A DNA stretch of 64,000 bases from Cyrtodaria siliqua. Taxonomy: Eukaryota; Mollusca; Bivalvia; Adapedonta; Hiatellidae. The notes below the pieces were generated by a model. The model saw only the letters and a list, made by a program, of their open reading frames with translations, was not told the DNA's origin and searched no databases. The stretch covers positions 31,654 through 95,653 of the forward strand of contig JAWPHD010010249.1 in NCBI GenBank assembly GCA_037043455.1. Direction: 5' to 3'. Position numbers and translations under genes: made by a program. Below, in pieces: positions 9,424 to 18,610 of the stretch (position 1 is the first letter of the stretch; every line of letters starts with the position of its first letter).

Positions 9424-10692
9424 ATGTCGGCTTACGGAAACAAACTCAACCCTCATAGAAAACTAAGAGAGCCTCATGGTGCTAAAGGCATCCGCACAAG
9501 TGTAGTAATAACTAATAATCCATCAACAATAGACCAAAACCAGCAACTGCTTGTGAGATTTCCCAAACTAAGTACTAATGATGTGATAGTTCCAAGTACT
9601 GCTCGTCTTGCCTTTGAAATAGAACTTAAAAGCAGAACAGACGCCAACGCTACTCTATTTCAAAATCTGGGTAGAACAATTGTGAAAAAAATGACAATAA
9701 GAATAAGTGGCAATGAAGTCATGTCAATAGATGACAGTGATATATATCATTGTTATGTAGATTTATGGAAAAGCCCTAGCGAACGACAAAACATAGCTTA
9801 CCAAGGTATTGGTAAACCAAACATGCTAAAACATAGAGTTAGCGCGGGAGATGCTTCCTCAGACACCGGAGATGAAGCTATAGCAGCAGCTTATGGAAAT
9901 AGATTTTGTATTCCACTGGACTTTGAAATGTTAGAAAGTCATATGCCATTTTATCAAGCGGGGCTTGGTGATAGGTTAGAATATGAATTAACGTTTAACG
10001 ATTATAACAAAGTTATCAAAAGCGCTGATGCTGATGCATCTTATGTAATAAAAAATATCTGCTTGGAATTTGATACGGTTAGTGATGTTGAATTAGCCAG
10101 ACAAATAAGACAGCAAATCAGTGGTAAGATGTCATTTATGTATGATCGTATCTTGCGACATAGAAAAATAATAGCAAACAAATCTGATACTCTTTGGAAC
10201 ATCAACATTAATGTACCAGCACGAAGCATGAAAGGTATTTTAATGCTGTTTGAAGACCCAGAAAGAACAGACACAGAAACCTATTACAACCCAAAGATTG
10301 AAAAGGTTGAAATGACAATAGAGGGAGTACCAAATCAGTTGTATAGTCAGGGCATGAAGGCATATCAACATTGGGATGAAATCAACAAATATTTTGCTTT
10401 AACATCAAAAAGAAACAAAGAGACAGAAATAGTAGCAAGGGACTTAAACTTTACCAATGTTTCTCTTGAGACTTATTTGACAAAATCATATGCTTTGTGG
10501 CTTGACCTTAGAACATGTAATGACAATTTATTACACGGCAGTGGAAGAAGAATAGAAAACGGCAGTGAAGGCATAACGATATTAATAAATAAAAAAGCAG
10601 ATGCAGATCAAACTTTAAATATTTATATATATATAATACAAGATGCGCAAATCAATTTCGAAGATGGAAGATTCAAAGAATCAGGATACTAG
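9424..10692 (+). CDS. MCP: major capsid protein, double jelly-roll type
   Basis: An open frame of 422 residues. It is beta-rich throughout, with the N-terminal VPSTARLAFEIELKS and ISGNEVMSIDD patterns that I associate with Polinton major capsid proteins. Size, position next to the packaging ATPase, and pairing with a penton-like gene all fit the Polinton capsid module (MCP, minor capsid protein, ATPase). The product is predicted to form pseudo-hexameric trimers in an icosahedral shell. The last 50 bp overlap the start of the ATPase gene. No breaks are visible. The E2 counterpart has lost its N-terminal half and a central stretch. Confidence 0.85.
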   Translation: MSAYGNKLNPHRKLREPHGAKGIRTSVVITNNPSTIDQNQQLLVRFPKLSTNDVIVPSTARLAFEIELKSRTDANATLFQNLGRTIVKKMTIRISGNEVMSIDDSDIYHCYVDLWKSPSERQNIAYQGIGKPNMLKHRVSAGDASSDTGDEAIAAAYGNRFCIPLDFEMLESHMPFYQAGLGDRLEYELTFNDYNKVIKSADADASYVIKNICLEFDTVSDVELARQIRQQISGKMSFMYDRILRHRKIIANKSDTLWNININVPARSMKGILMLFEDPERTDTETYYNPKIEKVEMTIEGVPNQLYSQGMKAYQHWDEINKYFALTSKRNKETEIVARDLNFTNVSLETYLTKSYALWLDLRTCNDNLLHGSGRRIENGSEGITILINKKADADQTLNIYIYIIQDAQINFEDGRFKESGY

Positions 10693-11353
10693 TTTGCAAC
10701 AAAAATATCCTAAATATTCACACAGTGCCATTATTTGTGGGCAGACAGGCTGCGGCAAAACAGAGTTTGTTCTTGACATACTTGAACAAGAGTATGTTGG
10801 AGTTTTTAAACATATAATTATATTGTGTCCAACCATAGATTGGAACGAAGCTTATAAAAATAGATCCTGGATAGGAGATGTGAAAAACCCTAAAGATAAA
10901 AAAATAATAATTGTCAATCCTGTTAGCAACGGTAAAGAAATGTTACAAGAACTGTTGCGTTTCTTTTTCAAACAATATGCTGGTCAGCCCACATTATACA
11001 TTATTGACGATTGCTCAGCCACAAAAGAATTAACAAAGAAAAAAGATATGTTATCAGAGTTGGCATTCTCTGGTCGTCACGCCAAACAATCAGTATGGGT
11101 TATTTCACAGAGATATAATTCTGTATTGAAAGATTTGAGGGATCAAGTAAAATGGTTGTGTATGTTTTACACCAAGGACAGAGATAGTTATGAAAATTGT
11201 TTGAGAGAAAATGATGTTATTCCGACGTTGGAGGAGAGAACCAGAATAAAAAAAGCTTTAGCTAAGACTAAATATTCCAAGTTGATATTGAGGACTGACC
11301 AACCAACTGGTTATTGGGTTGAAGAATTTCTACCAGCAATTCTTTTTTTCTAA
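10643..11353 (+). CDS. FtsK/HerA-type genome packaging ATPase
   Basis: 236 residues. Walker A is GQTGCGKT at 33-40 and Walker B is TLYIIDDC at about 117-124. A downstream Arg/Gln-bearing stretch (SVWVISQRYN) resembles sensor or arginine-finger regions of A32-like packaging ATPases. The family pumps viral DNA into preformed capsids. The start at 10643 overlaps the capsid gene by 50 bp and follows a tatatatata stretch; MEDSKN at 10664 is an alternative start. The gene is open. The E2 copy (33657-34328) has a stop inside Walker A. Confidence 0.92.
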   Translation: MRKSISKMEDSKNQDTSLQQKYPKYSHSAIICGQTGCGKTEFVLDILEQEYVGVFKHIIILCPTIDWNEAYKNRSWIGDVKNPKDKKIIIVNPVSNGKEMLQELLRFFFKQYAGQPTLYIIDDCSATKELTKKKDMLSELAFSGRHAKQSVWVISQRYNSVLKDLRDQVKWLCMFYTKDRDSYENCLRENDVIPTLEERTRIKKALAKTKYSKLILRTDQPTGYWVEEFLPAILFF

Positions 11354-11655
11354 CAGCATTGCTTTGTTGCTAATAGTAATACTAACAGCAAAGTAGCAAT
11401 GTTAATAGCAATACTGACATGAAAATATAATGAAAATATCAGAAAATATAGTATTGCTAATAGCATTGCTCATAGCAAAGTAGCAATGTTAATAGCAATG
11501 CTTGCAGCAAATTAATAATGTTAATAGAAAAAATAGCTATGTTAATAACAATGCTATTAACAATACTAACAATTACTAGTTGCATGAATATCGCTGCTAG
11601 TTGTTTTGTATTTTATATTTATTTCAAGATAAAAAATAAGATTAATAATATAAAA
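11354..11655. repeat. degenerate TAGCAATG-type repeat tract conserved in both Polintons
   Basis: The tract is built from many imperfect copies of a short phrase such as tagcaatg, in both senses (gcattgct and agcaatgc), between the ATPase and YLGKD-protein genes. The matching place in E2 (about 33410-33650) has the same texture. An in-frame open extension from 11518 encodes a hydrophobic stretch, so part of it could be an N-terminal membrane segment of the next gene. The phrase density suggests an alternative role as a cis-acting site. Confidence 0.55.
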
Positions 11656-12153
11656 ATGAATGCGGAAGAACTATTACAAAATATATCGGAACAGACGGAA
11701 CCAGATGAATCAAATCAACAAGAAACAAAAAAAGAAAGATTATCAGCCATAGTGGCTGGCGGCGGTAGTCGTCAATATTTGGGTAAAGACATACAACTCA
11801 CAAACATAGATGGCATGCCACAAGATGAAATTAACAAACTTTACTGCAGATATGAAGCACGGCTTGGGGCAAGCATGACTAAAACTTTAGGCAATTCTTT
11901 TATTAACTTGTATGTGATTGGAGTATCAAAATATTTTAATGTAACCAATCCACCAAAGCTGATAGAAGATTTAGAGGAAGACCCATTTATTAATCATGCT
12001 TTGACAAGTGCTTGTTGTGAGTTGTATTACAGGTATGGAATGTGCTTAGCACCATTTACAGCAATACTGACAACTGTTAGACATATTGATTTTAATAAAA
12101 ATAAAATTATAGATAATATAAATGGAGAACCAAGTGGAGAACCAAGAGAGTGA
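11656..12153 (+). CDS. conserved Polinton YLGKD protein
   Basis: 165 residues from MNAEELL. This start is chosen because a taatataaaa stretch immediately precedes it, as at most genes of the element. An upstream in-frame ATG at 11518 would add 46 residues with a hydrophobic helix and cannot be excluded. The N-terminal part is acidic and Q/E-rich. The globular region begins at a GGGSRQYLGKD motif and contains LGASMTKTLGNSFI and HALTSACCELYYRYG, apparently helical. I recall this as a conserved but unassigned Polinton protein. It overlaps the following gene by 32 bp. The E2 copy has a one-base deletion near its start. Confidence 0.75.
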   Translation: MNAEELLQNISEQTEPDESNQQETKKERLSAIVAGGGSRQYLGKDIQLTNIDGMPQDEINKLYCRYEARLGASMTKTLGNSFINLYVIGVSKYFNVTNPPKLIEDLEEDPFINHALTSACCELYYRYGMCLAPFTAILTTVRHIDFNKNKIIDNINGEPSGEPRE

Positions 12154-12496
12154 AGTTGATACACAATCTGCTAAACAACAAAAAGTAAAAAATCTAAAAC
12201 GAGTAGAGGCTGCAGGAGCAGCGGCAAGGAAGGCAAAGCGTTTGCTTCAGATAGAGCAGGATGCACAAGATGCAAGAGATGCAGGACAGATAACAAAAAT
12301 AACAATAGATGAAAAAGAACCAGAAAAAATCAAAATAAACGTATACAAAAATTATATTCCACCGTGTCTGGTTTTATTAGGCGTTGCTGGGTTGGGTTTG
12401 TATATTTATAACAAAAAATCTGCTACGCAAACTGCTACGCAACCTGTAGCTGTGCAACCTGTTCATGTTGTACCAAAAGACCCGTTTGATTTTTAA
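12122..12496 (+). CDS. small single-pass membrane protein (124 aa)
   Basis: The first 50 residues are charged, Lys/Ala/Gln-rich and predicted helical. A short spacer follows, then a transmembrane helix at about 80-97 (PPCLVLLGVAGLGLYIY), a Thr/Gln/Val-rich tail and a final DPFDF. The start follows gataatataa. It overlaps the upstream gene by 32 bp. It is a likely virion membrane or structural accessory protein, but I do not recognise a family. The E2 copy (32514-32880) is frameshifted. Confidence 0.7.
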   Translation: MENQVENQESEVDTQSAKQQKVKNLKRVEAAGAAARKAKRLLQIEQDAQDARDAGQITKITIDEKEPEKIKINVYKNYIPPCLVLLGVAGLGLYIYNKKSATQTATQPVAVQPVHVVPKDPFDF

Positions 12497-12530
12497 TAAT
12501 TTATTTTAAAAAAATAATCATATAAAAAAA

Positions 12531-12767
12531 ATGGCAGCAAGTATTGACGGAAAACAAATTGTAAATATGATGTATCATGCTGGAGTGGAAACACTTCTAA
12601 CTGTTGGATTTTCTGAGATTAACAGAAAAATACTAAAAAGACCAGTCACTAAAGTAGATTTTAATATGACAGATGTTGTGACGCTGTCTGTGGATATAAT
12701 GTTAGCAATGTCTACAAAGGATATGTTGATTAGGCAAGGTATTATTCCTGCGGATATTATGAAATAA
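12531..12767 (+). CDS. small conserved Polinton protein (78 aa)
   Basis: A 78-residue frame starting after a TATA-like catataaaaaaa stretch. It is conserved nearly end to end with the open E2 copy at 32232-32468, including VNMxYHAGVETLLT and the C-terminal GIIPADIM. It has no obvious domain; a hydrophobic face is possible around 44-58. Conservation in two diverged elements supports a real gene. Function unknown. Confidence 0.7.
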   Translation: MAASIDGKQIVNMMYHAGVETLLTVGFSEINRKILKRPVTKVDFNMTDVVTLSVDIMLAMSTKDMLIRQGIIPADIMK

Positions 12768-12795
12768 TTTTAAAAAATATATATATATAAAAAAA

Positions 12796-13215
12796 ATGGC
12801 AAGTGCAGTAGCAATGATGATAGGTGGCGCATTAACAAATGCATTAGCGTTTACTGGTTCAAATTATTTCTTTTCAAAAATGGGAAGTCATTCAGATGAG
12901 GAAAGACAAAGGCATGACAAAGCAGTGGAACAATTAAACGCAGCACAAGTAGAGTGGAATAAAAAAAGAACAGAGAGATTAGATTTTATTAATAAACAAC
13001 TGCAAAAAGAACATCATGCAGAGCAGACTTTTGATGATGTGGACCAGGCTATGAAACAGTATTATTACACAACTGGTAAACATTTACTTTTGGAACCGGA
13101 GCCCAAGTTGAGTGATTTTTATACACCATCTCCGGATCAACAGAATAGAGAAATTACGTTTATTGTGGTGGGCATGGCTGCAACTGGATTTGTGGCGTAT
13201 AAATTGATTTCATAA
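12796..13215 (+). CDS. membrane protein with coiled coil (139 aa)
   Basis: The N-terminal 25 residues are hydrophobic and small-residue rich. A charged coiled coil spans about 30-75 (HDKAVEQLNAAQ...), followed by a YYxTGK segment, a conserved SDFYTPSPDQQNR motif and a C-terminal hydrophobic helix (TFIVVGMAATGFVAYKLI). The start follows atatatatataaaaaaa. The E2 copy (31792-32208) is open. I recall similar proteins in cnidarian Polintons. It is possibly a membrane-spanning virion component; its activity is unknown. Confidence 0.75.
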   Translation: MASAVAMMIGGALTNALAFTGSNYFFSKMGSHSDEERQRHDKAVEQLNAAQVEWNKKRTERLDFINKQLQKEHHAEQTFDDVDQAMKQYYYTTGKHLLLEPEPKLSDFYTPSPDQQNREITFIVVGMAATGFVAYKLIS

Positions 13216-13263
13216 AAAAAAAAGTTTAAAACTATAATTACTTTAGATTTGGAATGACTAAGT

Positions 13264-13575
13264 TTACTTTGAAAAGACTAAGTCATATGCATGATACCTA
13301 TTTTTTTTGTTGTTTTTACATGGTTTCAATCCAAGTGGTCGAATATAATATGGTGGTTTAGCACTCTTCTCTAATTTATTTTTGAGATGATCAGGCGCCC
13401 ATACTTCACCATTGTCTAATAATGTCAATACCATGGATGGACCATATTCAGTATCTACTATTTTCGTATCTGTAATTTTGTATATTTTATTTAGTTCCAA
13501 GTCTGTCCATTTCTTTGTGCTATTTTGATATTGCTCTTCAAGCAGTTCATCAAATCGTGCAGTTGTGATTTCCAT
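13264..13575 (-). CDS. small OB-fold-like protein, candidate ssDNA-binding
   Basis: 103 residues. The sequence after residue 20 reads as a five-strand pattern: W-T-D-L-x-x-N-K-I-Y-x-I, then a D-T-x-Y-G-P-S turn, a V-L-T-L-L-D strand and a basic C-terminus. Similar short proteins in cnidarian and arthropod mobile elements have this OB-like pattern, which would suit binding of displaced single-stranded DNA during protein-primed replication. This is inference. It diverges from the integrase gene over 44 bp and is open in both elements (E2: 31417-31740). Confidence 0.6.
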   Translation of the reverse strand: MEITTARFDELLEEQYQNSTKKWTDLELNKIYKITDTKIVDTEYGPSMVLTLLDNGEVWAPDHLKNKLEKSAKPPYYIRPLGLKPCKNNKKNRYHAYDLVFSK

Positions 13576-13619
13576 TTTTTCTTTATAGTTATATAAAGTT
13601 TAATCTTTAGTAGAAAAAA
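13576..13619. promoter_or_regulatory. bidirectional promoter gap (OB-like protein / integrase)
   Basis: A 44-bp AT-rich gap containing tatataaag and A-rich runs up to both start codons. The matching gap in E2 is 31372-31416. Confidence 0.45.
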
Positions 13620-14534
13620 ATGGAAAAGATTTATTACAGCCCAAAAGGATTTTGGAGAGGTTACACAGCAGTTAAAAAATTAGCAAAAGAGGCTGGTGTC
13701 AGTGAAAAAAAGGCATTAGAATTTTTAAAGAAACAAGCTGTGTGGCAGATTTATTTACCCGCACAAAAGAAAATAGTTAGACCCAGGTTTGATGTTTCTA
13801 CAAAGAATGAAGTGCATCAAGCTGATTTGTTATTTTTACCGCATGATACTTTTGGCTTTGGTCGTGGACGCAAAACATATAAATATGCGTTGACTGTTGT
13901 TGATATTGCAAGCAGATATAAAGAAGCAGAGCCACTGACTTCCAAGGATAGTAAAGAAGTTGCCAAAGCATTTGAGAATATATACAGTCGACATTTGAAA
14001 TATCCAAAATTATTACAAGTAGACCCAGGCAGAGAATTTATGGGTGCAGTATCGCAGTTGATGGCCAAACACAATGTAAATATCAGACGGGGCAGAACAG
14101 AAATACACAGAGACCAAGCTTTAGTGGAGAGATTTAACAGAACATTAGCTGAAAGATTGTTTGGTTATCAGTATGCTAAGGAAATAGATTCCCAAAAACG
14201 TAATAGGGAATGGGTAAAGAGATAACCAGAAGTTGTTAAAGCCATAAATGCGGAGACAAAAAAGCCCTCTCCTGTTGAAACAAAAATATTAAAAGATGAT
14301 CCCATCTGTATGAATGCAAGTGTAAGATATTTATATCAACCCGGGGAACAAGAAGGTGGAAGACGCAGAGCAACTGATCCAATGTGGAGTGTAGATATTC
14401 ACAAGATTAAAAGTTATATGGTGACGCAAGGTATAAGAGTTTATTATTTGAAAGCACCAGCGCCGCAGAGAGGATTTGTCAAAGAAGAATTACTTATTGT
14501 TCCTGCTTATACCCAAATTCATAAGTTTTTATAG
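13620..14534 (+). pseudogene. INT: Polinton retroviral-type integrase with one internal stop
   Basis: The DDE core is readable with Asp69, Asp135 and Glu170, so 34 residues lie between the last two. After the core comes a C-terminal SH3/chromo-like segment (MWSVDI...VYYLK...GFVKEELLIV). An in-frame TAA at 14223-14225 falls after the catalytic core and removes about 100 C-terminal residues. The frame then continues open to 14534. The E2 copy at 30475-31371 has no such stop. Integrases of this family join the element ends to target DNA. The N-terminus shows no clear HHCC finger. The 3' end overlaps the convergent PolB gene by 16 bp. The truncated product would keep the active site but lose the presumed DNA-binding tail. 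Confidence 0.92.
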
Positions 14535-17500
14535 AAACCATATGCATCAGTTGTAATTCCATCTTCTCGGATATATCTTTTTGAGTAGAATGGTGATAGT
14601 GTAACTTTGTTTACTTTTATGCCATATATTTGATGTTTTATTGATCGCAACATATTCATTTCATGGGTGTATTTTTTCTTGTTAAATAGTGCATCCTTGT
14701 AGTTTTCAAAGTTAATATGTTTGGCAAGTACATATTTTGTTACACCCTTTGCTTTCTTGATAAGCTTTTCATTGGATACCAAAATAGAATATAACTTGGG
14801 TCTCAATCCAATATACTCATCTATAGCAACACCATTACATTCATCTTTCATCTTGCCTACTACTTTTTTATTTGTATTATTTTTCATTGGATGATTTTCA
14901 GGATACTCACTCAGATCATATTCATCTTTCATCTCATCCATATCTTTGTATGCATCTTCCGTTTTTATATCCACAAGCAAACTATCAGTATCCGTGTATA
15001 ATAAATCACAATCGCTTCCGTATCTTTTTTTCAGTGTGTTGTAATACCAATCGTACATCATATACTTTGACAAATCTAAAACTGACATTCCAACATAGAT
15101 TGGTTTGTTCAATGTTAACTTTGTTTTGTTTACATGCACCGCTGATAAGTCATCGGAGAATTTTATGCGCCGATTAAAGTTTGGTTTGGATACTATTTTT
15201 CTTATCTTCTCGTTCTCAGATCCATCAGTCCGGATTAATTTTATATCAGTTCGCTTGCGAAGATTTTCCATTGTCTTTCCGAATACAGAGTTGTTCATGA
15301 GTTTGTAAAAATCTTTTTCAAAGGGTGATTTTGCAAGCTTTCTGAGTTCTGTATTCAGATTTATATATCCAGCCATCCAAGGCTTTTCGTTAAATTCTAT
15401 TACTCTGTGTACTTTTTTTAGCTTCATGCCCAAGGATAAGTACAACTCTAAATTTTTATAATGTATCACATAGTGTTTTTTCTTCATGAGATTCGGAACT
15501 AGTTGTTCTGTCATGATGTTATTTTCTAGCAAATCTGTCTGGTAAGCAGACAGCCATTCTTGTTTTACTACTAACTTTTCTGGTGCAAGTGGATAATTAT
15601 TATGAGCATCATGAAGTTCTTTTGGGTATTCCAAATCAACTTCAAGCATTTGTCCTCTGCCAGGTTTCGGTTTGGAAAACCTGCCACTCTTGTTTTTCTT
15701 TTTCCAGGTAAATCCAGAATATGGAAGTGCTTGACACATTGCCCATCCATAGAGATTATTTGCATCATAATACATCAAGAAGTTATTTTTGTTATTGGGA
15801 TCATAATCAGCTACATATGGATTATTTGCTTTAGCATGTCGTTTTGACACCATACTAATTCCACCTCGCATCCCCTTTTCTATGAATAAGTGCATATCAA
15901 TATCTGTCAAAAGTTCTAATTCTATTCCAGAATATTTAAGTAGTGCATCCCAAGATAATCCAGGGCTAGTATAGTAATGCAAAGGATCAAGTTTGTATGA
16001 ATCCATACATGTTTTTCTAAAAGTTTGAAACACATCCGCCAGCAAAGTTACATCCGCTTTCAAATATAAATTATGATAATCTCTAAGGGTTTTACAACCA
16101 AACCTTTTCCACATTTGTTGAGCATATTCGTAATCTTCGGGACTTTTACTTTCATCTTCGAGACTATTGTAAAACTTTTCTATAGGCGGTAATTGCGTTT
16201 CCTTGAATCTTTCCATACTGTCCATATATTCGTATGGATAAACACCTTTTCGTAGAAATGCAGGCTCAAGAGATAGCTTATAATAATCTTGGAGAGTTTT
16301 GCAGTCGAACTCTTCCCATACTGTTTTCAAATACTCATAATAATCTTCAAAGACAGTTTCTTTGTCCTTCATACCTTCCTTGAAAAAACTACTACGAAAC
16401 ATTTCTAGTGGCGGTAATTCTGTTTCCACGCTGTCTGCATAACCATCAGGATAAATAACTTTTCGCATAGGTAAATTTGCTTCCTTGAATTGATCTTTGG
16501 TAATTTTAAAATCACGTGCAGCTGTTGCATCAACCAAATTTGTAAGAGAAGTACCCATAAATTGGTAACTATCTAAAAATCTAAGTTGGCCAGCGCTGAA
16601 TGATTTATACTTTTCTGCATTGTTTGGGATGCAAGTAATATTACCTTTCATTGTATGTATTTTCTGCATGATCAAATGACTATCATATCCTTTGAGGTTG
16701 TGAAATACAACAGGGATAGGTGTTTTGCCTGGGATTATTTTTAATTTCAAATTACAATTTTTATGTGCTGCACCTCTGAATTTTCCTGTGAAATGACAAT
16801 GGTCTTTTACCTTGCAGTTTTCACCATCGGTTATTTTCTTTTTGCATATCCAGCATTTTGTTGCTTTTTCATACTTTATTTCATCCTTTGATGTCATGTT
16901 TAATGGTTTCGGGTGAGAAAATATATTATTAAAGTTGCTCTTCTCACATTCCAACCAATTTAAAAATGTTTCAACTGTATCTTCACCTTGGTAAATAACA
17001 GGATCAGATGCTTTACCATCATACCTGACAACTTGATATCCAGATCCACAAGCTTCATGCACACTTGTTATTTCTGATTTTTTTCCAAATTTGGAAGATT
17101 GGGGTTTGATTATACTTTCAAAGTCAGCATATATCACATAAGGTACAGACATCTGATTTTGATAATTTTTGAATTGGGTGATTGCACCTTTTTTTGGCAT
17201 TTCAATTCGGCAAGAGTTTTTATTAATACCGTCGCAGTCTTCTTTGTGCTTGGTGAGTAGATTTGCTCCAGAGTAACCATGAAGACAACGATCACAGAAA
17301 TAAGTTTTACCATGATGTTTGTTTTGGCTGTAAAGTAGCTTGTTTAAATTTTTAATGATGCAGTAATGATATTTTGTTTCTTTTGGTTTTTGTTGAGTAA
17401 TATTAACAAAATCATCAGGGTTGTAATTATCATCTATAATTCCTTCTTCGTTGTTGGGATCATCTTCATTCTCTTCTTCAACTTCAACATCTTCAGATAC

Positions 17501-18538
17501 TAACAGCAAATTAATTTTTTCTATGTGCTTCGGCTGCTCTGATATTCTATATGGAAAAATAGATACATTATTATGTTTTTTTGATGCAGTAAATCCATAA
17601 ACATTGATAGCAAGATCGTTTTGATTTTCTACTTTGGTTATCTGCGGGACTGGAGTTGGAAAATCAACCCCCTCCGTTTTCAAAAAGTCTATGCTAGGAT
17701 AACTTGATACTCTGTCAGAATTCTTTGCGGCTGGATGCAGAGCTGCATTTATAGCATGAAGTAAACATTTATCATCATAGTTTTTCACATTTATGACTGC
17801 TTTCTTGTTTGATATTACTTTAGGCAAAAGAATATATGATGAGCCTTTTAGTGGCTCATACTTTGCAAAATTCAAATAAAGTGTAACACAGTAATCAACT
17901 TCTAATCCTGATGCTGTGTTTGTAAATCTTTCCAAACTTTCTTGTATGTCAGAAGATGATTTTTCATACAACTCGTCTAATCGCTCAGAAGATAAAAGTG
18001 TATTCTGTTCACTATGCAGAACTGCAGTGGTATATTTTTTTATCTCACCATCATCTTTGAATAATTCTACGGTAAGACCTAACTGAAATTTTATTCCTTT
18101 CATATTTTTCAGCTCCTTGATTATTTGTTCCCTGATAATAGATTTTTTATCACGGAGTAGTTTTAAAGGATCTTTATATTTGCGAGCGGATATTTCATAT
18201 GCTTTGAAATAACCACATATTGGTTTGTCAACTAGTTTTAATTCTTCTTTAGATGTTCTATCATTAAGCTCTTTCAGTTCATTTATAACATTGTCTCGTA
18301 ATTTAGCATATTTCTGCTTTTGTTCATCTTGCAATTTATCATATTTCTGCTTTTCTCGTTTACGTTGTTTTTTAGCACGTCGTCTTTTGAGTAAATTTTC
18401 TAATGTTTGAGATTTAACCTCTTTTGGAGTTTCCTTTGGAACTTCTTTAAGAGCATCTACCATCTTTCTAAGCTGATCATTATTAATTACTCCTTCCCGG
18501 TGTAATTGTAAAATGTAGTGAACGTCTTCGGTACTCAT
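14519..18538 (-). CDS. POLB: protein-primed-type family B DNA polymerase
   Basis: 1339 residues from MSTEDV, a start shared with E2; an ATG six codons earlier is also in frame. Order: a K/R-rich helical region (about 45-100); a C2H2-like finger CDRC..HKEDC (413-431); exonuclease motif I DFE (about 470); an HNH/endonuclease-VII-like zinc finger CWIC..DHCHF (561-580); exo II FHNLKGYDSH (about 616); a tandemly duplicated segment of about 70 residues (690-824); Pol A DANNLYG (about 926); Pol B KLMNNSVFGK (about 1082); Pol C TDTDS (about 1182). This is the replicative enzyme of Polintons and copies the element from protein-primed ends. The frame is fully open. It shares a 72-bp divergent gap with the zinc-finger gene. 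Confidence 0.97.
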   Translation of the reverse strand: MSTEDVHYILQLHREGVINNDQLRKMVDALKEVPKETPKEVKSQTLENLLKRRRAKKQRKREKQKYDKLQDEQKQKYAKLRDNVINELKELNDRTSKEELKLVDKPICGYFKAYEISARKYKDPLKLLRDKKSIIREQIIKELKNMKGIKFQLGLTVELFKDDGEIKKYTTAVLHSEQNTLLSSERLDELYEKSSSDIQESLERFTNTASGLEVDYCVTLYLNFAKYEPLKGSSYILLPKVISNKKAVINVKNYDDKCLLHAINAALHPAAKNSDRVSSYPSIDFLKTEGVDFPTPVPQITKVENQNDLAINVYGFTASKKHNNVSIFPYRISEQPKHIEKINLLLVSEDVEVEEENEDDPNNEEGIIDDNYNPDDFVNITQQKPKETKYHYCIIKNLNKLLYSQNKHHGKTYFCDRCLHGYSGANLLTKHKEDCDGINKNSCRIEMPKKGAITQFKNYQNQMSVPYVIYADFESIIKPQSSKFGKKSEITSVHEACGSGYQVVRYDGKASDPVIYQGEDTVETFLNWLECEKSNFNNIFSHPKPLNMTSKDEIKYEKATKCWICKKKITDGENCKVKDHCHFTGKFRGAAHKNCNLKLKIIPGKTPIPVVFHNLKGYDSHLIMQKIHTMKGNITCIPNNAEKYKSFSAGQLRFLDSYQFMGTSLTNLVDATAARDFKITKDQFKEANLPMRKVIYPDGYADSVETELPPLEMFRSSFFKEGMKDKETVFEDYYEYLKTVWEEFDCKTLQDYYKLSLEPAFLRKGVYPYEYMDSMERFKETQLPPIEKFYNSLEDESKSPEDYEYAQQMWKRFGCKTLRDYHNLYLKADVTLLADVFQTFRKTCMDSYKLDPLHYYTSPGLSWDALLKYSGIELELLTDIDMHLFIEKGMRGGISMVSKRHAKANNPYVADYDPNNKNNFLMYYDANNLYGWAMCQALPYSGFTWKKKNKSGRFSKPKPGRGQMLEVDLEYPKELHDAHNNYPLAPEKLVVKQEWLSAYQTDLLENNIMTEQLVPNLMKKKHYVIHYKNLELYLSLGMKLKKVHRVIEFNEKPWMAGYINLNTELRKLAKSPFEKDFYKLMNNSVFGKTMENLRKRTDIKLIRTDGSENEKIRKIVSKPNFNRRIKFSDDLSAVHVNKTKLTLNKPIYVGMSVLDLSKYMMYDWYYNTLKKRYGSDCDLLYTDTDSLLVDIKTEDAYKDMDEMKDEYDLSEYPENHPMKNNTNKKVVGKMKDECNGVAIDEYIGLRPKLYSILVSNEKLIKKAKGVTKYVLAKHINFENYKDALFNKKKYTHEMNMLRSIKHQIYGIKVNKVTLSPFYSKRYIREDGITTDAYGFYKNL

Positions 18539-18610
18539 TTTTGTAATATATATCATATTAATTTTTTTTCTTTAAAATAAAAAAATATTTATTATAACAA
18601 GAAAAAGAAA
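18539..18610. promoter_or_regulatory. bidirectional promoter gap (PolB / zinc-finger protein)
   Basis: A 72-bp AT-rich gap with taatatatatcatatta and aaatatttattataac between two divergent start codons. The matching gap in E2 is 25461-25530. Confidence 0.45.
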
